Shown: piece after piece, positions 48,076-56,828 of the stretch
Layout of the letters: the number at the start of each line of letters is the position of its first letter
How positions within the stretch are numbered: position 1 is the first letter of the stretch
Assembly (NCBI RefSeq): GCF_000186865.1
Contig: NW_008705566.1
Coordinates: forward strand, 1,271,988-1,335,987
Origin: Aureococcus anophagefferens
Taxonomy: Eukaryota; Sar; Pelagophyceae; Pelagomonadales; Pelagomonadaceae
Reading direction: 5' to 3'
Length of the DNA stretch: 64,000 nt
Position numbers and translations under genes: made by a program
Notes under the pieces: generated by a model
What the model saw: only the letters and a program-made list of their open reading frames with translations
The model's database searches: none
What the model was told of the DNA's origin: nothing

Positions 48076-49245
48076 CTAGGAGAGGAACGCGTCGTCCGGC
48101 GGCGCGCGCGACAGGCACGCCGCGAGCGCGGCGTCCCTCCGGCCGCCGTCGAGGGGCGCGGACGCGCCGACGTTCGCGACGCAGGCGGCGCCGCAGGCGC
48201 AGCCCAGGCAGAGCGCGTAGCGCAGGCTCCTCTGCTCGAGGCCCGCGACGAAGCCGGCCGCGAACGCGTCGCCCGCGCCAGTGGGGTCCGCGACGGCGAC
48301 GTCGGCGCGCGGCGAGCGCGCGACGACGATCGCGCCGTCGGCCCGCGGTACGACGGCGAGCGCGCCGCGCGGGCCGAGCGTGACGACGCAGCAGCGCGCG
48401 GCTTTCAGGTCCAGGAGCGCGCGCGCGTCGGCCTCCGCGCCGCCCGCGGACGGCGCGCGCCGCGCCGCGACGACGGCCCGGGCCTCGTCCTCCGAGAGGA
48501 TGAGGTAGTCGGGCCCGTCGTCGCCGGCGAGCTCCGCCGTGCCGATGCCGTCCCACGCGCCCGTCGCGTCGTGCTGCGCGCCGAGCGACGTCGCGGCGCC
48601 CGCGGCGCGCGCGGACCGGAACAGCGCCGCCGCGCCGCCGCGGAGCGCCGTGCAGTTGTAGTAGCCCGCGAGGTGGACGTGGCCCCCGTCCCGGGCGCGC
48701 GCCACGGCTTTTTCGGCCCCCAGGTCCGCCGCCGTCGCGACGTCGACGACGCCCCGGTGCGTCGCGAAGCCCCGGTCCTCGCCGCTGAGCACGACGCACG
48801 CGCCCGTGCCGCCCGGGAGGCCCGCCGCCGCGAAGAGCGCGACGCCGCGGCTCCGCGCGGACCGCGCGAGGAAGGCGCCGAACTCGTCGTCGGCGAGCGC
48901 CGTGTGCAGCGCGACGCCGCCCGCGACGCCCGCGAGGTGCACGGCCGTGTTCAGCGCGGAGCCGCCCGCCTGCATCGTGATCGGCGTCGGCGCGAGCACG
49001 TCCGCGTTCCACCGCGGCAGCTCCGCGAGGCCGCAGACGAGCACGTCGACGAAGGCGTCGCCGAGGACGACGATGCCGCCGCCGGCGTCGTCCGAGCTGC
49101 GCGTGCGCTTCCTCGAGCCGTCGGCGTCTTCCTCGAGGCTGCGCTTCTTCGTGCCCGGTTTCGGCCGCCGCCGCCGGTACAGGACGTACAGCGCGACGCC
49201 GGCGCCGGCGCACACGGCTGCGACGACGCTGCCTGGACGCACCAT
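48076..49245 (-). CDS. membrane-anchored PfkB-family (ribokinase-like) sugar kinase
   Basis: The 389-residue product starts at the ATG at 49245. Residues about 6-23 (SVVAAVCAGAGVALYVLY) are a membrane segment, followed by a basic KKR/RKRTR linker. The kinase domain starts at IVVLGDAFVDVLVCGL and contains the N-terminal PfkB glycine motif (MQAGGSALNTAVHLAGV) and the C-terminal signature DPTGAGDAFAAGF (about 320-332), with catalytic Asp at about 326. Such enzymes phosphorylate sugars or nucleosides with ATP. The N-terminal anchor is unusual for this normally soluble family and could be an organelle signal instead. The stop lies 12 bp from the sulfotransferase stop. Confidence 0.88.
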   Translation of the reverse strand: MVRPGSVVAAVCAGAGVALYVLYRRRRPKPGTKKRSLEEDADGSRKRTRSSDDAGGGIVVLGDAFVDVLVCGLAELPRWNADVLAPTPITMQAGGSALNTAVHLAGVAGGVALHTALADDEFGAFLARSARSRGVALFAAAGLPGGTGACVVLSGEDRGFATHRGVVDVATAADLGAEKAVARARDGGHVHLAGYYNCTALRGGAAALFRSARAAGAATSLGAQHDATGAWDGIGTAELAGDDGPDYLILSEDEARAVVAARRAPSAGGAEADARALLDLKAARCCVVTLGPRGALAVVPRADGAIVVARSPRADVAVADPTGAGDAFAAGFVAGLEQRSLRYALCLGCACGAACVANVGASAPLDGGRRDAALAACLSRAPPDDAFLS

Positions 49246-49271
49246 ATTCGAGAGATGGATTTGCTTCTAGC

Positions 49272-49656
49272 GTGAAAGTTAGATTAAGAGCAAGCTAAGC
49301 GGGGCAAAATTAAACCGACCATTCCGGCGCCGTAAACACGCGCGGCAGGCCGCCGGCGGACAGCTCGGGCGGCGGAGACAACTGACAAAAATCGGCGCGT
49401 CCAAAACGGACATCGTTGGACCGCTGCGTCTATGCGCGCGCTCACGGCGCCGGAGCCATAGCTGTGAGATGGGTTAGATTAAGAGAATTACGAAAACTCT
49501 TCGGATTTGAGCTTTTCTAACGAAGCTGAGTCGAAGATATTTTGAAAATTTCAGCGCATATGACGCGCGCGCGCGCGGCGGTAGAGGTGTCAGGAGGCAT
49601 GCGCCGGCCAAAGCCGTGTTCTCTTAATCTGACCATTCTCTTAATTTAACTCTCAC
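49272..49656. mobile_element. 385-bp MITE-like element with TIRs and TCTAGC duplication
   Basis: The ends are imperfect inverted repeats of 19 bases (GTGAAAGTTAGATTAAGAG at the left; the right end reads GTGAGAGTTAAATTAAGAG on the other strand), flanked on both sides by TCTAGC (49266-49271 and 49657-49662). A second inner inverted pair, GGTTAGATTAAGAGAA near 49471 and its near complement near 49618, lies inside. The interior is AT-rich for this genome and has no coding frame. It fills most of the gap between the PfkB start codon and the TPR-glycosyltransferase start. Confidence 0.75.
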
Positions 49657-49780
49657 TCTAGCGGTGGCCGATGCGCAGGTTAGCTTCAGCTGGTGCATCA
49701 CGATCATCACGACGGCATCTCGGGCCCGCGCGGCATGGGGGCTGCTTCGAGCTAGTCGACTTCCGCTCGCCGCCGCCGCC

Positions 49781-52203
49781 ATGGAGGTCATGTGCTTGGC
49801 GGAGTTCGGCGAAGGCGGCAGCCTGCCGCTGCGGCTGAAGCTCACGGACAAGCAGACGCGTAGCAAGACGTGCGGCGACGTCCTGGAGGTCCTGCGGCAG
49901 CAGGCGGAGAAGCGGCGGCCCGGCGGCTTCCCGGCCGGCGCGGCCCTCGTGCTCTGCCGCCAGACGGCGCGCGGCGCCGTCCCCTGCGACCCGGCGGCGG
50001 CAGTCGCCGACGCCCTCCGCGCGGGCGACGTGCTGCGCCTCGCGCTCGCGTCGAAGCCGCCGCGGCCGCCGAGGGACGCGGAAGCAAAGCCGCGCGCCGC
50101 GGGCGGCGGGGCCAACGGCAACAAGAAGAAGCTGGGCAGCCCGCGACCGCCGAAGCCCAAGGTCGACGTGGCCTACGAGCCGCCGCCCGCGCCGGCGTCG
50201 CGGAGCCCGCTCGCGCGCGACTGGGACGAGTTCGGCCCGCCCGCGGCGCTCGAGCGCGAGAGTGCGGCGACGACGGCCTGGGCGCACTTCGGCGGCGCGG
50301 CGGCGGCGGCGGCGGCCGCGGCGACGACGGCGCCCGCCGCGGCGCCGGCGTCCTTCGCCGTGGAGCCGCACCGCGCGGCGGGCAACGGCCACTTCGCCGC
50401 GAAACGCTTCGGGGACGCGCGCGGCGCGTACGACCGCGCGCTCGAGGCCGCGGCCGACGACGCGGCGCGCGCGGCCGTGCTCTCGAACCGCGCGGCCGCG
50501 TCGCTGGAGCTCGGCGACTTCGCCGCGGCCGTCAACGACTGCACGGCCGCGCTCGCTCTCGCGGGCGACGCCACGACGGGCGAGGCGCGGCGCCTCGCGG
50601 ACAAGGCGCGCTACCGCCGCGCGCTGGGCTCGCTGGCGCTCGGCGACCTGGCCTCGGCGAAGCGCGACCACGGCGACCTCGGACCCGGCCGGCCCAGGTG
50701 GGCCGCGGTCGCGCGGCGCGCGGACGAGCTCGAGGCCGGCGCGGCCGCGCGCCGCGGCGCGACGGCCGCGGAGGCGAACGCGCGAAAGGCGCGGACGCGG
50801 ACCGTCGCCGCGACGACGGACTGCCGCGTGAGCTGCATCGCGCCGACGACGACGGAGCGCCACGCCTTCCACGGCGCCGCGCTCTACGCGAGCTTCGCCG
50901 CGCAGACGCACGACAACCGCGAGCTCGTCGTCGTCGACACGGGCCCGGCGCCGTCGCCCTTCTTCACGACGCCCGGCTCGCCGGGCAAAGAGGACAACCG
51001 CGTGATCTACACCCACGCCGTCCACCACGCGACCATCGGCGGCAAGCGCAACGTCGCGCTCCGGTTGGCGACCGGCGACGTCGTCGCGCACTTCGACGAC
51101 GACGACGTCTACGCGCCGACCTACCTCGCGACCATGCTCGGCGCCATGGCGGCGCAGGACGCCAAGTTCGTCAAGCTCAGCGCCTGGTTCGTCCACGACA
51201 TGGGCTCGGGCGCCTGGGGCCATTTTGATATCGACGGCTTCGACGCGCGGACCGAGCTCGGCGCGAGGCTCCGCCTGCACCCGAACCTCGCGAAGCTGTC
51301 GAGCCAGTTTTTGTTGACCTACGGCTTCAGCTTCGTCTACGAGAAGTCCCTGTTCCCCGCGTTCACCTTCGTCGACACGAACTGGGGCGAGGACCAGGCG
51401 ATCCTCGCCGAGCTGAACCGCGTCGGCGTGCCGGTCGCGTTCCACGCGGACCGCGAGGGCATCTGCATCCACAACCAGCACGGCGAGAACTGCAGCCGGA
51501 GCTTCTGCCACACGGCCGTGGACGTGGCCGCGTTCACGCGGGCGGGGTCGCCGCTGAAGCGCGGCGTCGACGAGGCGATCCCGCTGATCCGCGACACGCT
51601 CTACCGCGGCCGCAACGCGGTCCAGCCCATCCGCCAGCGGTCCGACGCACCGTGCGTGTCCCATCTCGAGGGCGGGCTCTTCATCTGGGAGACGCAGCTC
51701 GCGCTCGTCGCCGGCGGCCGCGACCCGGCGGCGGACGACAGGGCAGCAAAAGAGAGCGACATTCCCAACTTCAAAGGCTCCTATCTCGGCCATTTTCCAC
51801 TCGTTTCGGCTGATTTTTGGACGAGCGATCATCTCTCGGAACGGTCTCGAAGCGTGGATGCTTTTTCCGGAACGCGCGCGCGCGGAACACTCATGTTGAA
51901 GCGAACTTGAATCACCCTTTTGCTGCCCAGGCGGACGACGCGCCCGTCCGCGAGACGTTCCGCGCGTTCGAGACCTGGATCTACAGCGGCAACGGCTTCT
52001 CCCAGGAGCGCTACGCCAAGCTCAAGCTCGAGCGCCCGGACCCGCCGGACCGCCTCGTCGACGGCGACGACGACGCCGGCGTCGAGGCCGCCGTCGGCCA
52101 CGGCCTCGAGCAACTCCGCGCGCGCGAGGGCCTCGACCACGCGCCGGGCGCCATCGTCAACCCGGACGCGTACCGCGACGGCGGCATCGCGAACCCGAAC
52201 TAA
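49781..52203 (+). CDS. UBL-like + TPR + GT2-type glycosyltransferase fusion, two exons
   Basis: The exons are 49781-51730 and 51931-52203, phase 0, giving 740 residues. Residues 1-90 look like a ubiquitin-like fold (PLRLKLTDKQTRSKTCGDVL ... ALRAGDVLRLAL), a judgement by pattern only. A Pro/Ala linker is followed by TPR hairpins (about 195-300: GNGHFAAKRFGDARGAYDRA and VLSNRAAASLELGDFAAAVN). Residues about 345-640 are a GT-A glycosyltransferase: VSCIAPTTTERHAF, then GGKRNVALRLATGDVVAHFD with the DDDD nucleotide-sugar/metal motif (about 438-441) and NWGEDQAIL, a candidate catalytic acidic site. No signal peptide is visible, which suggests a cytosolic or nuclear enzyme. The ATG at 49781 is preferred; the open frame upstream lies in the MITE flank. 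Confidence 0.8.
51739..51930 (+). mobile_element. introner element, family 1 (copy E)
   Basis: This 192-bp element is flanked by GCGGACGA (51731-51738 and 51931-51938). The intron runs 51731-51930, GC donor and CAG acceptor, phase 0. Its ends read CAGGGCAGCAAAAGAGAG and CTTTTGCTGCCCAG, the same end subtype as copy B. Confidence 0.93.
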
Positions 52204-52462
52204 CGAGACAGCCGGGTGGGTGTCGGCAGGCGGCCTTCGAAACCGGCGCGCTGAGGGAGACGTCGTACGGAAAGCGCCAGTGGATGCGAGCTTGAACATA
52301 CGCTAGGCGAAACGTACTCCTAGTCGCCCGCGCGCGACGCATGGCTGCGTGAATTCGATGAAGCGCATGATCCTTTAAAGTCCGAAACTTTGAATATAGA
52401 CGCTTAAAAACAACCCATTGCAACCCCAACCAACCACTGAACGCAACCCCGCGCCCCCTCCC

Positions 52463-55400
52463 ATGGCGGAGCAGCTCCGCTACACGAGCAAGCCGCTCTA
52501 CCTCCTCACGCGCGCGGACCAGCCCTTCACGGGCACGGAGAACCCCTTGCGCATCGAGCGCCTCCCCCGGGCGAATGAGATCGAGGAGCACGAGGCGACG
52601 AACGGCGCCGCCGACGCGCCGGCGGCGCCCGCGCCCGCGGTGTCCGCCGGCGACGTCGCGGTCCTCGAGAAAGCGCAGCTCGCGGAGCTTCGAAGACAAC
52701 ACGAGGCGCTGTCCCAACCCTTGGTCGGGTCGCCCCCCGCGGCGCCGAAGCCGCCGAGCCACGGGCCGAGCTGGTACGCGTTCTGCCCCGACGACGAGGT
52801 CCTGGACCACGCGTCGTACCTCGCGCCGTTCAAGGCCATCGGCAAGTGCCGCGAGTCGCGCGCACTCGAGCGCGAGGAGCGCAAGCGGCGCGTGGACCAC
52901 GAGGAGTGGCGGCGGCGCAAGCAGGGCCGCTTCGGCCGCGAGCTCGTCGCGCGGCGCGACGACGTCATGAAGGCGGGCCGCGCGCGGCGCGCCGAGGCCG
53001 CGCGGCGCGCGCGCGGCTGCAAGGCGAAGCTCGAGCTCGACACGCACCGCATCGAGGTCGAGGAGTCGCGGACCGCGCGGCGGCGGCTCCAGGCGCTCCG
53101 CGCCAACGACATGGCCGCCTACACGCAGCTCGTCGAGGAGACGAAGAACAAGCGGCTCAAGTACCTGCTCGAGCAGACGGACTCGTACATCCGGAACATC
53201 ACGGACCAGGTGGGCCTGCTGCGGGACGCGGAGGTCGACGCGGAGGCGCGCAAGGCGGCGAAGGAGGCCAAGGAGTCCGGCGAGGCGGTCCGCGCGGCGA
53301 CGCGGCCCGCGGAGAAGCCCCGGGACGAGTCGTACGCGCTCGACGCGGACGAGCAGCGGCGGAACGCGACGGCGGAGTACTACAAGACGACGCACGCGAC
53401 GTCCGAGGAGGTGCGCCAGCCGAAGATGCTCGTGGGGGGGCAGCTCAAGGAGTACCAGCTCGCGGGGCTCACGTGGATGGTGAGCCTCTACAACAACCGG
53501 CTCAACGGCATCCTCGCGGACGAGATGGGCCTCGGCAAGACGATCCAGTCCATCGCGCTCTTGGCGCACCTGCTGGAGAAGGGCAACCCGGGCCCGTTCC
53601 TCGTCGTGGCGCCCCTGTCGACCCTGTCGAACTGGAGCCACGAGTTCGCCAAGTGGGCGCCGGGCATGACCGTGCTCACGTACAAGGGCCCGCCGGCGGC
53701 GCGCAAGGAGGCGCAGCGCGAGCTCGCGGCGCTCGGCGAGGCGACGACCAAGGGCGGCCGGCGGCGCCGGCCCGCCCCGGGCGAGGGCCGCCAGGGCTCG
53801 CGCCAGCTCAACGTGCTGCTGACGACCTACGAGTACGTCATGCGCGACCGCGCCGTGCTCCGGCGCGTCGAGTGGGAGTACATCGTCGTCGACGAGGGCC
53901 ACCGCATGAAGAACGCGAACTCCAAGTTCGCGCAGACGCTCGGCAACCTCTACAGCGCGAAGCGGCGCCTGCTGCTGACGGGCACGCCGTTGCAGAACTC
54001 GCTGCCCGAGCTCTGGGCGCTGTTGAATTTCCTCCTGCCGTCGATCTTCTCGTCCGTCGACACGTTCGAGGGCTGGTTCAACAAGCCCTTCTCCCAGTTC
54101 TCCGGCGCGCCCCAGGCGAACGTCGACAAGGAGGAGTCCTGCGCCCTGGCCCACGAGGAGCGCATGCTCGTCATCCACCGCCTCCACGAGGTGCTCCGGC
54201 CCTTCGTGCTGCGGCGCGTCAAGTCCGCCGTGCTCGGCCAACTACCCGAAAAGGTCGAGAAGGTGCTGCGCTGCGACCTCACGGCCTGGCAGAAGGTCGT
54301 CTACGAGCAGATCCGGTCGTCGGGCGCCGCCGCCGTCGAGGCCAACGGGTCCGCGGTCCAGGCCGCGGACGACGCGGCGTCGCCCGCCGCGGCCGACAAA
54401 CCCGGCCGCGGCCGGCCGAAGAAGAAGCGCGACGACGCGGCGTCGCCGGGCGGCCGCGGGTCGCCGCCGCCCGTGGCCCGGGGCCTGAACAACGTGCTCA
54501 TGCAGCTGCGCAAGTGCTGCAACCACCCCTTCCTCTTCCGCACGGACGCGTGGCGCGTCGACGAGTCGCTCGTGCGGTCGTCGGGCAAGTTCCTGCTTTT
54601 GGACTCCATGCTGCCCAAGCTCAAGGCCGCGGGCCACCGCGTGCTGCTCTTCAGCCAGATGACGGCGCTGATGGACCTGCTCGAGGACTTCTTCGCCCTG
54701 CGGGACTACGACTACCTGCGGCTCGACGGGTCGACGGCCGCGGACGAGCGCGAGCGCCGCATGGCGCGGTTCAACGACCCGTCGAGCCCGGCCTTCGTCT
54801 TCCTGCTGTCGACGCGCGCGGGGGGGCTGGGCCTGAACCTGGCGTCGGCGGACACGGTCGTCATCTTCGACAGCGACTGGAACCCCATGATGGACGCGCA
54901 GGCGCAGGACCGCGCGCACCGCATCGGCCAGAAGAACGACGTCCGCGTCTTCCGGTTGATCTCCACGTCGCCCGTCGAGGAGCGCATCCTCCAGCGCGCG
55001 ACGGACAAGCTCAACATGAACAACCTGATCGTCGAGGCGGGCAAGTTCAGTCGCGACTCCAAGGCCGACGAGCGCAAGGCCATGGTCGAGGAGCTCCTCC
55101 GCGAGTACGACCCGTCCGGCGACCGCGGCGGCGACGGCGACGGCGACGACGACGGTGCCAAGGAGCACGACAGCCTCGCCGAGACCATGGCCATCGACGA
55201 CGGCGAGTACGAGCTCTACGCCGCCGTCGACGCGCGCCGCGCCGCGGCCGGCGCGGCGCTGCCCGCGATGCGCGACGACGAGGTGCCCCCGTGGGTCCGC
55301 GCGGGCGCGAACAGCGCCGCGGAGGGCGCCGCGCTGGACGAGGCCCGCGACGCCAGGGCCGCCAAGGCCGCCGAGGAGGAGGAGGCCGGCGGCCGCCGCG

Positions 55401-55552
55401 CGAAGAAGAAGCAGGACTACACGCAGATCTCCGACCGCGCGTTCATGAAGCTCATCGGCGGGCCCGAGGAGAAGCCGCCGCTCTACAAGGCCATCGGGCC
55501 GAACAAGGGCGAACTCAAGGTCAAGCTCAAGTGCAAGCGGAAGCGCGGCTAG
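52463..55552 (+). CDS. SWI/SNF-type SNF2 chromatin-remodelling ATPase
   Basis: The 1,029-residue product starts at the ATG at 52463 and has a single exon. An Arg/Glu-rich helical region (about 130-250), comparable to the HSA domain, precedes the ATPase core. Motif I is DEMGLGKT (about 352), motif II DEGH in VVDEGHRMKN (about 476), motif III LLTGTPLQN, and the helicase C lobe has LLFSQMTALMDLLED, STRAGGLGLNLASADTVVIF and DRAHRIGQ. A SnAC-like segment (FSRDSKADERKAMVEELL) follows. The C-terminus ends in a basic tail and I see no bromodomain. It is predicted to slide or evict nucleosomes as the motor of a SWI/SNF complex. An insert of about 50 residues rich in Ala, Asp and Lys (54340-54480) splits the second lobe, as is usual for the family. 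Confidence 0.95.
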   Translation: MAEQLRYTSKPLYLLTRADQPFTGTENPLRIERLPRANEIEEHEATNGAADAPAAPAPAVSAGDVAVLEKAQLAELRRQHEALSQPLVGSPPAAPKPPSHGPSWYAFCPDDEVLDHASYLAPFKAIGKCRESRALEREERKRRVDHEEWRRRKQGRFGRELVARRDDVMKAGRARRAEAARRARGCKAKLELDTHRIEVEESRTARRRLQALRANDMAAYTQLVEETKNKRLKYLLEQTDSYIRNITDQVGLLRDAEVDAEARKAAKEAKESGEAVRAATRPAEKPRDESYALDADEQRRNATAEYYKTTHATSEEVRQPKMLVGGQLKEYQLAGLTWMVSLYNNRLNGILADEMGLGKTIQSIALLAHLLEKGNPGPFLVVAPLSTLSNWSHEFAKWAPGMTVLTYKGPPAARKEAQRELAALGEATTKGGRRRRPAPGEGRQGSRQLNVLLTTYEYVMRDRAVLRRVEWEYIVVDEGHRMKNANSKFAQTLGNLYSAKRRLLLTGTPLQNSLPELWALLNFLLPSIFSSVDTFEGWFNKPFSQFSGAPQANVDKEESCALAHEERMLVIHRLHEVLRPFVLRRVKSAVLGQLPEKVEKVLRCDLTAWQKVVYEQIRSSGAAAVEANGSAVQAADDAASPAAADKPGRGRPKKKRDDAASPGGRGSPPPVARGLNNVLMQLRKCCNHPFLFRTDAWRVDESLVRSSGKFLLLDSMLPKLKAAGHRVLLFSQMTALMDLLEDFFALRDYDYLRLDGSTAADERERRMARFNDPSSPAFVFLLSTRAGGLGLNLASADTVVIFDSDWNPMMDAQAQDRAHRIGQKNDVRVFRLISTSPVEERILQRATDKLNMNNLIVEAGKFSRDSKADERKAMVEELLREYDPSGDRGGDGDGDDDGAKEHDSLAETMAIDDGEYELYAAVDARRAAAGAALPAMRDDEVPPWVRAGANSAAEGAALDEARDARAAKAAEEEEAGGRRAKKKQDYTQISDRAFMKLIGGPEEKPPLYKAIGPNKGELKVKLKCKRKRG

Positions 55553-55570
55553 TAGACCGGTACTCTAATA

Positions 55571-56724
55571 CTAAGTGTCTATAGATGGCGGCACCCAGTA
55601 GACGAGCGCGTTCTTCCCGTCGAAGCCGTCGAGCGTCACCGTCCGCGTCGCCGGGTCCTTCGCGGCGAGGTGCGCGACGAGGTCCTCGTGCGTGGACACG
55701 TGCCGCCGCCGCGGGAAGAGGTCCGCGTAGACCTACCGAAGGGTCTCAGGCGATCTTTGCCGGCCGCGGGACGCCGGCGGCGCGCGCAGCACGGCACGAC
55801 GAAGCACGGGACGCGCCGCCGCAGCGCGAAGTCGACGATGGGCTCGGCAGCGGCGTCCGGGTGCATGCCGACGATGCACGACGCGTTGGCGAGCGCGTCG
55901 CGGCACGCCTCGACCGTGCGCAGCTCCGCGACGCCGGCGGCGTCGACGTCGGCGGCCGCGGCGTCCCGCGCGACGAGGCCCCGGGCCGTCCACGCGGTGC
56001 CCAGCGACCGAGCGCGCTGCGCCGCGAGCTCGGACGCGGCCTCGGGCGTCCTCCGGCACCACGGCGGCAGGCCAAAGTCGTCGCCGTCGCCGAGGTCGCC
56101 GTCGTCGAGGGGCTCCCAGCGCGCCGCGATGTGGCTGAGCTCCGCGTACTCCGCCGCCAGCGCGGCGTCGTCGCCCGCGCGGACCGCGTCGACGACCGCG
56201 GCGCTCGCCCAGGCCGCAGACCGCGCCGTCGTGTAGCGGCCCTCGCGCAGCTTACGCGCGTACTGGTCGACGCGCGGCGCCCGCGGGTCCACGCATGTCG
56301 CCGGGACGCCGTTGAGGCGCGCGAACTGGAGGCTCAGCTCCCCCTTCCCGCCCGCGACGTCGACGACGCCCGAGCCCGACCGCAGCGCGTCGACGCCGAG
56401 CGTCTCGACGACGAAGCGCCGCAGCGACGACGCCTTGGACGCGTTCGACGCGCGCAGCTTCTCGCGCCGACCCCGGCGCCGCGCGGGCGGCGGGGCCGCC
56501 AGGCGCGCCGCGGGGTCGTGGGCGAAGGCGCAGGCCGGCCCCATGAGGCAGTGGCCCTTGCGCACCCAGTGGCGGCACGGCGCGGGGCTGCCCGGGCTTA
56601 CCGTCGCAGCGGGGCTGCCCGCCTCATGAAGCATCGTCGTCGCATCGTCGACGCGCGCAGTCGCAGCCATCGTCTCCATCACAAGTTCGCAGGCCATGCT
56701 GTCGACGCGCGCAGTTGCAGCCAT
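55571..56724 (-). CDS. CCCH zinc-finger SAM-dependent methyltransferase-like protein, two exons
   Basis: The exons are 56724-55786 and 55732-55571, phase 0, giving 366 residues. C50, C59, C65 and H69 (CRHWVRKGHC ... CAFAH) form a CCCH finger. Residues about 100-310 look like a Rossmann methyltransferase: VVDVAGGKGELSLQFARLNG is motif I, and CIVGMHPDAAAEPIVDFAL plus VPCFVVPCC are late motifs. After the splice the protein continues VYADLFPRRRHVSTHEDLV, matching a VPCCv-----FP-R-----V-t---l--yL pattern seen in related eukaryotic proteins. The substrate is probably RNA, by analogy with the finger. The first 35 residues derive from an imperfect tandem repeat (ATARVDS / ATARVDD), so the true start could be a later Met. 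Confidence 0.75.
55733..55785 (-). other. 53-nt GC-AG intron with short-introner start motif
   Basis: In gene sense it begins GCGCGCCGCCGGCGTCCC and ends CCCTTCGGTAG. Only a GC donor restores the conserved VPCC-VYADLFP reading. It shares CGGCGTCCCGCGGCCG with the intron at 25422-25500. Confidence 0.65.
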
Positions 56725-56828
56725 CACGAGTTCGCAACCCTACGGCGTCACCATGCTCTCATTATTATCACTTATTATCGCAGGTAAACATCGCGTGATT
56801 GAACATCGATGACGATGGAGAGCTTCAC

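Noticed and set aside
49664..49780. Upstream extension of the TPR-glycosyltransferase
   Set aside because: It would start at a GTG in the flank of the MITE-like element; the ATG at 49781 is the first proper start.
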